Positions 9,520 to 16,081 of a DNA stretch of 64,000 nucleotides are shown here, piece by piece (positions within the stretch are counted from its first letter, which is position 1; each line of letters starts with the position of its first letter). A model generated the notes under the pieces. That model worked only from the letters and a program-made list of their open reading frames with translations, searched no databases and was not told where the DNA came from. Origin of the DNA: JBGANR01 sp044222225 (GTDB lineage: Bacteria > Actinomycetota > Actinomycetes > Mycobacteriales > Mycobacteriaceae). The stretch covers positions 81,732 to 145,731 of the forward strand of contig JBGANR010000011.1 of the NCBI GenBank assembly GCA_044222225.1, given 5' to 3'. Position numbers and translations under genes: made by a program.

Positions 9520-10770
9520 ATGGGATACGACGTCAGGACCATCGACCGCGAACTCGATGAACTGCTGCCCGTCGCACCCGCGATCGCGATCGACGGCCCG
9601 AAAGGCGTCGGTAAGACGGCCACCGCCAAGCGTCGCGCGACGACGACCTGGCTCTTGGACGACCCGACGCAGCTCGCACTCCTGAAAGCCGATCCCTCCT
9701 TCGCCGGTGCACCGGCCGGCACCCTGCTCATCGACGAATGGCAACGGTTTCCGGCGGCGTGGGACTCGGTACGGCGACAGGTCGACGACGGCGCGCCCGC
9801 CGGCCGCTTCCTCCTCACCGGGAGCGCCACACCAGCCGCCGGGGTGGACACCCACACCGGCGCAGGCCGGATCCTGTCACTGCGGATGCGCCCCATGGCG
9901 CTCTACGAACGACGCCCGACGTCGCCCACCGTCAGCCTGCGGGCGCTTCTTCACGGGGACGCCGCAGCGATCGCCGGTTCGACGACGCTCACGGTCGCCG
10001 ACTACTTCGCCGCGATCGAGGCCGGCGGCTTCCCCGGCATCACCGGTCAGTCCCCCCGACTCCGACGCGGTCTGCTCGACGCCTATGTCCAGCGGATCAT
10101 CGACCGCGACCTTCCCGACCACGGCGTCTCGGTTCGCCGCCCGGAGACACTGCGCCGTTGGCTCGCCGCCTACGCCGCGGCATCGTCGATGACGACGTCC
10201 TATTCTCGCCTCCTCGACGCCACGACCGGAGGCGACGGTTCTCAGCCCGCCAAGACCACGACGATCGCGTACCGCGACCACCTCGCCGCACTGTGGCTGC
10301 TCGACCCCGTCCCAGGCTGGAGCCCCAGCCGCAACCCGCTGCCCCGGCTGCAGCAGGCGCCCAAACACCAACTGGCCGATCCGGCGCTTGCCGCGCGCTT
10401 GCTCAACCTCTCCGCGCAGACTCTGGCGACGTCCGTCGGCGCCGCCATGGCGGGACCGCTGTTCGAGTCGTTGACGACCCTCACCGTCCGCGTCGCCGCG
10501 CAGGCCGCAGAGGCGCGAGTCGGCCATCTCCGTACCCGCAACGGCGACCACGAGGTCGATCTCATCGTCGAGGGACCGGACGGTCAAATCGTGGGGATCG
10601 AGGTGAAGCTCGCCGCGATCGCAGACGATTCCGATGTCCGGCACCTGCGCTGGCTGCGCGAGCAACTGCCGCAGGACGTCGTCGATCTTGTCGTCATCAC
10701 CACCGGAACACATGCCTACCGACGCCAGGACGGCATCGCCGTCGTCCCGCTCGCGCTGCTCGGCGAATGA
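9520..10770 (+). CDS. AAA-type ATPase with DUF4143 C-terminal domain
   Basis: A 416-residue protein: Walker A GPKGVGKT (residues 26-33), Walker B TLLIDEWQRFP (IDE at 71-73), sensor-like FLLTGSATPA, then a DUF4143-type C-terminal half ending in a nuclease-like strand pair (DHEVDLIVEGPDGQIVGIEVK). This architecture belongs to the large, poorly characterised 'ATP-binding protein / DUF4143' family, often found as single accessory genes and suspected in toxin-antitoxin or defence roles. The ATG directly follows the 23-bp repeats. Stop and next start overlap (ATGA), so the shortened Uma2 gene is translationally coupled. Confidence 0.75.
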   Translation: MGYDVRTIDRELDELLPVAPAIAIDGPKGVGKTATAKRRATTTWLLDDPTQLALLKADPSFAGAPAGTLLIDEWQRFPAAWDSVRRQVDDGAPAGRFLLTGSATPAAGVDTHTGAGRILSLRMRPMALYERRPTSPTVSLRALLHGDAAAIAGSTTLTVADYFAAIEAGGFPGITGQSPRLRRGLLDAYVQRIIDRDLPDHGVSVRRPETLRRWLAAYAAASSMTTSYSRLLDATTGGDGSQPAKTTTIAYRDHLAALWLLDPVPGWSPSRNPLPRLQQAPKHQLADPALAARLLNLSAQTLATSVGAAMAGPLFESLTTLTVRVAAQAAEARVGHLRTRNGDHEVDLIVEGPDGQIVGIEVKLAAIADDSDVRHLRWLREQLPQDVVDLVVITTGTHAYRRQDGIAVVPLALLGE

Positions 10771-11183
10771 TCAGCGCAGAACAGTACGACTCCTGGGCCG
10801 AGGAGCAGTGCGCAGGCATCGAGATCGTGGACGGAATGGCAGTCGCACGCCCGAGCGCCTCCAAACGGCACAACCGACTGGCCCGGATTCTGGCCAACGC
10901 ATTAGATGCCGCGGCAGGCCCGGACTGGAACGCCGATACGGACTTCGACGTCCGGCTACAAGACGTCCCGCTGACCAACCGCCGTCCGGACGTCGTCGTC
11001 TACCGGGCGGAGACCATCGACCTCACACCCACCCGCCCCGAACAGGCCGTGACCGGTGTACCCGTGATCTACACCCATGTCCTCGATCCCGCCGTCGGGG
11101 TCTATCGGGACGGCGAGACGTTCACCGGCACGATCAAGACGGTCGCACCCTTCCCCGTCACCGTCGACCTGGGAACCGTCTGA
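10767..11183 (+). CDS. Shortened Uma2 (DUF820) family protein, probably nuclease-dead
   Basis: A 138-residue protein whose start (MISAEQYDSWAEEQCAGIEIVDG) and middle (SKRHNRLARILANAL, then NRRPDVVVYRAE) match Uma2/DUF820 PD-(D/E)XK proteins, and whose end (PVIYTHVLDPAVGVYRDG) matches the family C terminus. Complete members have about 180-190 residues; the segment that should follow RPDVVVYR (the xxVEIxSPGS strand and the Lys-bearing helix) is missing, joined in frame as RPEQAVTGVP. The deletion would remove most of the catalytic centre. It may be decaying, or a non-catalytic partner of the coupled ATPase. Confidence 0.65.
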   Translation: MISAEQYDSWAEEQCAGIEIVDGMAVARPSASKRHNRLARILANALDAAAGPDWNADTDFDVRLQDVPLTNRRPDVVVYRAETIDLTPTRPEQAVTGVPVIYTHVLDPAVGVYRDGETFTGTIKTVAPFPVTVDLGTV

Positions 11184-11211
11184 CGATCTCGCCGGATCTG
11201 TCCCCAGCCGA

Positions 11212-11724
11212 TCACCGCGCTCGCACCGGTTCCCACAACCCATCGGCGTTGAGGTGATGAGTCATCCGGAACCGGATCGGCGCATCGACCCACCCCACGC
11301 GCTGTTGCTCGATCAACGGAACGACGAATGGACTCGCCGACTCGAGTTCGAGGGGATCGACCCAGGCCGTTTCGAGAATGCGCGGCTCACCGGGAGGAAC
11401 TCGCGGCGTACCGCCGCCGACAGCCGTCGCCTCGAAGAAATGGATCAGCTTCCGTTGCCGTCGTTCACGCCATTCGTGGATGCAGTACGCCACCAGACGA
11501 CCGACCTCGACGTCCATCCCGGTCTCTTCTACCGTCTCCCGCGCCGCGGCGTCTTCGAGCGTCTCACCTCGATCGACATGACCGCCCGGCAACTCCCACC
11601 TCGTCACGCTGGAGCGTTCGTGGCGCACCATCAGCCACAACGGCTCTCGACTCGTCACCGTGAAAGCGGTCGCGGCCGTCGTCCAAGACTCGCTCACAGC
11701 AACCCCGACCGCCGCGCCAGGCAT
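11212..11724 (-). CDS. Nudix hydrolase
   Basis: A 170-residue protein with a complete Nudix box at residues 47-70 (GX5EX7REUXEEXGU; begins GGHVDRGETLED and ends RETVEETGM). Nudix enzymes hydrolyse nucleoside diphosphates linked to other moieties. The ATG lies only 3 bases after the stop of the HEPN-like gene, so it is the third gene of a minus-strand cassette (12701 to 11212). A nucleotide-processing enzyme beside a HEPN protein hints that the cassette handles a nucleotide or modified RNA end, but this is inference. Substrate unknown. Confidence 0.8.
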   Translation of the reverse strand: MPGAAVGVAVSESWTTAATAFTVTSREPLWLMVRHERSSVTRWELPGGHVDRGETLEDAAARETVEETGMDVEVGRLVAYCIHEWRERRQRKLIHFFEATAVGGGTPRVPPGEPRILETAWVDPLELESASPFVVPLIEQQRVGWVDAPIRFRMTHHLNADGLWEPVRAR

Positions 11725-11727
11725 CGC

Positions 11728-12333
11728 TCATCGACTGCGCGGTCCGCCCGACTTCAACAGCGCCAACCGCAGGAAACACTCGTACGAGGGCCGCCAGTTC
11801 ATATTCTTCGCGCTGCCGGTCTCCCCCGCTCGCCACATCTCCCGGGCGGCATGAACGGCGGCTTCGGCATCAAGAACGTGGCCGACGGTTACGGCACGGA
11901 CCGGATCGTAGTTTCCGTCGTAGTCGGCACGATGCCTGGCGTTCTGTAGCTGCTGAAATCCTTCGGCAAGAAGAATCAGTTCCTTCGGGGGCGAAAAACT
12001 ACCGGCGGCTGAGCGGATCGCCATCACCGCCGAGCGGTTCGCCTTCGCCAACTGCTCCGTCGGCCTGCCACTGTCGGCGTCGAGGACGACTGTCGCGGCG
12101 TTGTAGACGCCTGTGTGAGTGAACCAACGAGAGATCTCCGCGATCTCAGGTTCGGTAGCACCTGGAAGAAAGACCAACGATCCGTGGCGTATCACCTGAT
12201 GGAAAAGCGCGTAATAGGCCGTCGATGTCGCGCGCCGCAGATCAGCCAACGCCGGCCGGCCACGACCTGCCCCATGCCCGGCAAGTGTCGATGCCGTCTT
12301 CAACAAGCCCGAGGCCAGGATTCGCCGCGTCAT
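11728..12333 (-). CDS. HEPN-domain-like protein
   Basis: A 201-residue protein with hallmarks of HEPN folds: ATSTAYYALFHQVIRH (residues 35-50) and NARHRADYDGNYDP (131-144). The second contains R133-H134-R135 and D137-Y138, reminiscent of the conserved end of HEPN proteins but not a clean R-x4-6-H RNase motif, so catalytic activity is uncertain. It sits between a small acidic protein gene (26 bases upstream) and a Nudix gene (3 bases downstream) on the same strand. A toxin-antitoxin or abortive-infection role is plausible. It is separate from the MNT/HEPN pair at 2.3 kb. Confidence 0.6.
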   Translation of the reverse strand: MTRRILASGLLKTASTLAGHGAGRGRPALADLRRATSTAYYALFHQVIRHGSLVFLPGATEPEIAEISRWFTHTGVYNAATVVLDADSGRPTEQLAKANRSAVMAIRSAAGSFSPPKELILLAEGFQQLQNARHRADYDGNYDPVRAVTVGHVLDAEAAVHAAREMWRAGETGSAKNMNWRPSYECFLRLALLKSGGPRSR

Positions 12334-12359
12334 TCATCATCCCCCGCTCATACCCCGAC

Positions 12360-12701
12360 TTACTCGTCGGGCTCCGGAACTTCCTCCGGTGCCGTTTCTG
12401 CTTCCGACGCCTCGTCCGTGGTCAGCACCACCAGCGTCTGTCCGGGGAGAGCCGAAGAAAGACCATCGATCGCTCGATCAAACGCCTTGGCGACCGCCCG
12501 CCTGACTTCGAATGCAGACTCGACATCCCACGTGTCGCCCTCAGGCCGGTTCAATACCAGAATAAGCCGCCACGCCTCGTCCCCCGCACCGTCTGCATAG
12601 GTCTCGACGTCGATCCGCTTCGGACGGATCGACGTCGAGAGCCGAGCGTTCACCTGTGCTACCAGCTCCTCCACCGAGGGCTCCGTGCGCGCTGCCGACA
12701 T
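12360..12701 (-). CDS. Small acidic protein of unknown function upstream of HEPN gene
   Basis: A 113-residue protein starting MSAARTEPSVEELVAQ; the ATG at 12701 is chosen because GAGG lies about 6 bases upstream. It is predicted as an alpha/beta protein with a strongly acidic tail (SEAETAPEEVPEPDE). I do not recognise the family. The context (first gene of a three-gene set with HEPN-like and Nudix genes, short gaps) suggests a partner or antitoxin of the HEPN protein. No HTH is obvious. Confidence 0.55.
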   Translation of the reverse strand: MSAARTEPSVEELVAQVNARLSTSIRPKRIDVETYADGAGDEAWRLILVLNRPEGDTWDVESAFEVRRAVAKAFDRAIDGLSSALPGQTLVVLTTDEASEAETAPEEVPEPDE

Positions 12702-12820
12702 GACACCTCTGCTCTCTGCCCGGATCCGCGACCGTCCAGGCCCCGGATCGTCGCGTCCCGTCCAACCTGCCACATTCGAAGCGATCCCCGACGGACCAGC
12801 CGGAAGACGGGTCGTCTCCC

Positions 12821-13024
12821 TCAGCGATCCCGCCTGCGCGACGATGTCGAATCCTCGCCGTCCCCGGGATCGTCGAACGACGCCGGCAACCCCCGGATGC
12901 GCTTGTTCATGTTGCGGATGAGCAGCACCGTCGCGATGAGCAGCAGCAGGATGACGAGCAGCCCGATCGGCGACGCCTTGCCGAACTCCGGGCCGTTCAC
13001 CGCGAGATCCAATACCTCGGTCAT
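12821..13024 (-). CDS. Small membrane protein linked to mca (Rv1083-like)
   Basis: A 67-residue protein with one transmembrane segment (residues about 19-36, IGLLVILLLLIATVLLI) and a charged tail ending SRRRDR. Its ATG overlaps the mca stop (ATGA), so it is translated with mca. In M. tuberculosis a small membrane protein (Rv1083, from memory) also follows mca. Function unknown; it may anchor or assist the thiol detoxification pathway. The next core gene expected downstream (DUF255) is displaced by the accessory block. Confidence 0.75.
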   Translation of the reverse strand: MTEVLDLAVNGPEFGKASPIGLLVILLLLIATVLLIRNMNKRIRGLPASFDDPGDGEDSTSSRRRDR

Positions 13025-13893
13025 TCGGTCACCTCTTCGATTCCGGCGAACAGATCGCTCTCCGGGATGGACGTGCGCACGCGGGTCTTGGCGAGTTCGA
13101 ACTCCTCGGTCGGCCACAGTCGCTGCTGCCACTCGAGGGGCACGGCGAAGAAGAAGCCGTTCGGATCGATCTGCGTGGCGTGCGCACGCAGCGCGTCGTC
13201 GCGGTTGCCGAAGAACTTGGCGCACTCGACCTGCGTCGTCACCCGGGCCATGATGTCGTCGCGGGAAGCGTCCCACTTCTTGAGCATCTCGGCGTACGGA
13301 TCGGCCATGCCGTGCGCCGCGAACTCGTCGGAGAACAGCTGCAGCCGGCCCCGGACGAAGCCGTGCGTGTAGTAGAGCTTGAGCGGCGTCCACGGCTCAC
13401 CGGTGCCCGGGTACGCGGCCGCGTCACCGGCCTGCTCGTAGGCGGCCACCGACACCTCGTGGCAGCGGATGTGATCGGGATGCGGATAGCCGCCGTGCTC
13501 GTCGTAGGTGATCATGACGTGCGGACGGAACGCGCGCACCACCTCGACGAGCCGACCCGTCGACTCCTCCAGCGGCACGAGCGCAAACGAGTCGGCCGGC
13601 AGCGGCGGGCGCGGATCGCCCTCCGGCAGCCCCGAATCGACGTAGCCGAGCCACGTCTGCTCGACGCCGAGCGCCGCAGCCGCGTTCGCCATCTCCTCGC
13701 GACGGACCTCGGGCAGCCGCTCCAGGATGCCCGGCGTGTCCATCGCCGGGTTGAGGATGTCGCCGCGCTCACCGCCGGTCAGGGTGACGACGAGGACGTC
13801 GACACCCGCCGCGGCGTACTTCGCGAGCGTCGCCGCCGCCTTGCTCGACTCGTCGTCCGGGTGCGCGTGCACCGCCATCAGTCGCAGGGCCAC
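13021..13893 (-). CDS. mca: Mycothiol S-conjugate amidase
   Basis: A 290-residue LmbE-family zinc amidase. The metal-binding AHPDDES is at residues 10-16 and the second ligand region HPDHIRCHE at about 144-152. The DTPGILERLPEVRREEM and GYVDSGLPEGDP segments match Mca rather than MshB. It cleaves mycothiol S-conjugates of electrophiles to a mercapturic acid and GlcN-Ins, which re-enters mycothiol synthesis. Presence of Mca marks a mycothiol-producing actinomycete. It is divergent from the DUF4307 gene and co-translated with the small membrane protein. Confidence 0.9.
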   Translation of the reverse strand: MALRLMAVHAHPDDESSKAAATLAKYAAAGVDVLVVTLTGGERGDILNPAMDTPGILERLPEVRREEMANAAAALGVEQTWLGYVDSGLPEGDPRPPLPADSFALVPLEESTGRLVEVVRAFRPHVMITYDEHGGYPHPDHIRCHEVSVAAYEQAGDAAAYPGTGEPWTPLKLYYTHGFVRGRLQLFSDEFAAHGMADPYAEMLKKWDASRDDIMARVTTQVECAKFFGNRDDALRAHATQIDPNGFFFAVPLEWQQRLWPTEEFELAKTRVRTSIPESDLFAGIEEVTE

Positions 13894-14015
13894 TGGCCTT
13901 CGCTCCTCGGGGGTCGTCTCTCAGAGGGTCATCCGCCACGCCGACCTCCGGCCGCTTCGCCTGCGACCGGGACTCGGACGTGTGAGTAAGGTTCCGATTC
14001 TGTCATGGTAGGCAT

Positions 14016-14474
14016 GTGACCGTGACCGACGCCCGACCCCAGCGCCCGCCCGAGGGCCGCTACCCGGCGCAGCGCTCAGCCCGATCGCGGCGGCGGTGGC
14101 TGATCGTGCTGTCGACACTCGTCGTGGCCGCCGGCGTCGGCATCGCCTGGGTGGGCTACCAGAAGTTCTCCGATCCCCCGATCCGCGGCACGGACCTCGG
14201 CTTCGAGGTGGTGGACTCGTCGACGATGCGCGTGCGCTTCACCGTCGAGCGCTCCGATCCGACGGCCCCCGTCACCTGCGTGGTGCGCGCCCGTTCGGCG
14301 GACGGCGCCGAGACCGGACGCCGCGAGGTCCTCGTGCCCGGCGGCACATCGCACTCGGTGGAGGTGACGGCGATCGTCCGCACCTCGGCGCCGCCGGCCG
14401 TCGGCAACGTGTACGGCTGCAACGATCACGTCCCCGAGTACCTCAAGCCCGATCCGGCGGTCGTCGTCCGGTAG
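14016..14474 (+). CDS. DUF4307 membrane protein (Rv1081c-like)
   Basis: A 152-residue protein with an Arg-rich N terminus (about residues 1-27), one transmembrane helix (WLIVLSTLVVAAGVGIAWV, about 28-46) and an extracytoplasmic domain (FEVVDSSTMRVRFTVERSD, a cysteine at CVVRAR and another in YGCNDH near the end) that may form a disulfide. The family is restricted to actinomycetes and lies beside mca and greA in mycobacteria. Function unknown. GTG start; a second GTG 6 bases on is possible. Confidence 0.75.
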   Translation: MTVTDARPQRPPEGRYPAQRSARSRRRWLIVLSTLVVAAGVGIAWVGYQKFSDPPIRGTDLGFEVVDSSTMRVRFTVERSDPTAPVTCVVRARSADGAETGRREVLVPGGTSHSVEVTAIVRTSAPPAVGNVYGCNDHVPEYLKPDPAVVVR

Positions 14475-14519
14475 CCGCCGGGCCGCCTCCCGACCGGCGC
14501 CGGAGCATAATCGGCCCGC

Positions 14520-15281
14520 GTGACCACGAAACACCTCTCCGAGTCTGGACGGCCGGCCCCCGCGGAACATCGCGCGGCGCCGGCGTTCGCCTCCCTGTCC
14601 ACCCCGTACTTCCCCTACCTCGTCGCCGTGTTCGTCGGCGTCATGCTGATCAGCAACATCACGGCCACCAAGGGCGTCGTCTTCCTGCCCGACCTGCAGC
14701 TCGGCGTCGGCCCGATCTCCACCACCGGGATCTTCACCGACGGCGCCTTCTACCTCTTCCCCCTGGCCTACGTGCTGGGCGACGTGATCTCCGAGGTGTA
14801 CGGCTTCCGCGCCATGCGACGCGTCGTCCTCGCCGGATTCGGCGTCCTGCTGCTGGCCTCCGCCTGCTTCACGCTGACCATCGCGCTGCCCGCCGCCCCC
14901 GAATACACCGGCCAGGAGTCGTTCGCGGCCGTCGCGGGCGTCGCGCCGCGGTTCCTGCTCGCCGGGCTGGCGGGCTACCTCGTCGGCGAACTGCTCAACT
15001 CGTACGTCCTCGTCAAACTCAAGGAACGCACCGGCGAACGCCGGCTCTGGGTGCGGCTGGTGACGTCGACCGTCGTCGGCGAGCTCGCCGACACCGTCAT
15101 CTTCTGCGCGATCGTCGCCGGCGCCCTGGGCTTCACGACCTGGCAGTCCTTCGTCAACTACACGCTGTTCGGCTTCCTGTGGAAGACGCTGGTGGAGGTC
15201 GCCGTCATGCCCGTCACCTACGCCGTCTGCCGCGAGCTCAAGCGGCGCGAACCGAGCTATCAGGCCGCACTGCACGCTTGA
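14520..15281 (+). CDS. Queuosine precursor transporter (VUT/YhhQ family)
   Basis: A 253-residue integral membrane protein with about six hydrophobic segments, matching the vitamin-uptake-transporter (VUT, formerly DUF165) family: FPYLVAVFVGVMLISNITA, GAFYLFPLAYVLGDVISEVYG, FLLAGLAGYLVGELLNSYVL and the C-terminal FLWKTLVEVAVMPVTYAVC. YhhQ members import queuine/preQ0/preQ1 for tRNA modification. GTG start at 14520, 45 bases after the DUF4307 stop. A hairpin follows the stop. Confidence 0.85.
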   Translation: MTTKHLSESGRPAPAEHRAAPAFASLSTPYFPYLVAVFVGVMLISNITATKGVVFLPDLQLGVGPISTTGIFTDGAFYLFPLAYVLGDVISEVYGFRAMRRVVLAGFGVLLLASACFTLTIALPAAPEYTGQESFAAVAGVAPRFLLAGLAGYLVGELLNSYVLVKLKERTGERRLWVRLVTSTVVGELADTVIFCAIVAGALGFTTWQSFVNYTLFGFLWKTLVEVAVMPVTYAVCRELKRREPSYQAALHA

Positions 15282-15301
15282 TGGTGTTACCCTCTAGCGA
15301 T

Positions 15302-15328
15302 ACACGGTCTCGTACTGCGAGGCCGTGT
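15302..15328 (+). terminator. Hairpin after the VUT transporter gene
   Basis: An 11-bp stem (ACACGGTCTCG / CGAGGCCGTGT, one G-U type mismatch) with a TACTG loop starts 20 bases after the stop codon. It lacks a T tract, as usual for actinobacterial terminators. The rest of 15329-15529 holds only the greA promoter region; TATATA near 15334 is a possible -10 element. Confidence 0.6.
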
Positions 15329-15529
15329 TCGCGTATATAACTCCATCTCCCGGTGATCGCCGCCCTGCGGCCGCCGCCGCGCGGGCAACAGAGCCGCGCA
15401 CTCACCCACATACCGCGCGGGCTCGAACATACGGGTCCGCGTCACTGGTGCATATCCAGCGATGTGCACCCCGACGCTGACACCGTGACGATCAAGGGCG
15501 ATCGCCACCGAAGATGAAGGAGGACGAGT

Positions 15530-16018
15530 ATGACCGACACAGCCTGGCTGACGCCGGAGTCGCATACCCGACTCAAGACCGAGCTGGACGCACTCATCGC
15601 GAACCGCCCGATCATCGCCGCCGAGATCAACGAGCGACGCGAAGAGGGCGATCTGCGCGAGAACGGCGGCTACCACGCCGCGCGCGATCAGCAGGGCCAG
15701 GAGGAGGCGCGCATCCGCCAGCTCCAGGAGTTGCTCAACAACGCCAAGGTCGGCGAGGCGCCGTCCCAGTCCGGCGTCGCGCTGCCGGGATCGGTCGTCA
15801 AGGTCTATTACGACGGCGACGAATCCGATTCCGAGACGTTCCTCATCGCCACCCGTGAGGAGGGCGCCCAGGACGGCAAGCTCGAGGTGTACTCCCCGAA
15901 CTCGCCGCTCGGCGAGGCGTTGCTGGGCGCCCACGCCGGCGAGACGCGCAAGTACCTCATCCCGAGCGGCGCGACCATCAGCGTCACGCTGGTCTCCGCG
16001 GAGCCGTACCACTCGTAG
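15530..16018 (+). CDS. greA: Transcription elongation factor GreA
   Basis: A 162-residue GreA. The N-terminal coiled coil contains the acidic tip (RREEGDLRENGGYHAARDQQ, residues about 36-55) that enters the RNA polymerase secondary channel and promotes cleavage of backtracked RNA; the C-terminal FKBP-like domain ends in VTLVSAEPYHS. A perfect AAGGAGG ribosome site precedes the ATG. Upstream gene order (mca, DUF4307, greA) follows the mycobacterial pattern. It is convergent with pyc. Confidence 0.95.
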   Translation: MTDTAWLTPESHTRLKTELDALIANRPIIAAEINERREEGDLRENGGYHAARDQQGQEEARIRQLQELLNNAKVGEAPSQSGVALPGSVVKVYYDGDESDSETFLIATREEGAQDGKLEVYSPNSPLGEALLGAHAGETRKYLIPSGATISVTLVSAEPYHS

Positions 16019-16036
16019 TCGACCCTTCAACGACCA

Positions 16037-16070
16037 CAGCGCGGCCGCACCCTCCGGTGCGGCCGCGCTG
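16037..16070. terminator. Bidirectional terminator between greA and pyc
   Basis: A perfect 15-bp stem (CAGCGCGGCCGCACC with its complement) around a 4-base loop lies between the convergent greA and pyc stops, so it can end transcription from both sides. Confidence 0.85.
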
Positions 16071-16081
16071 TCGTACGTCCG

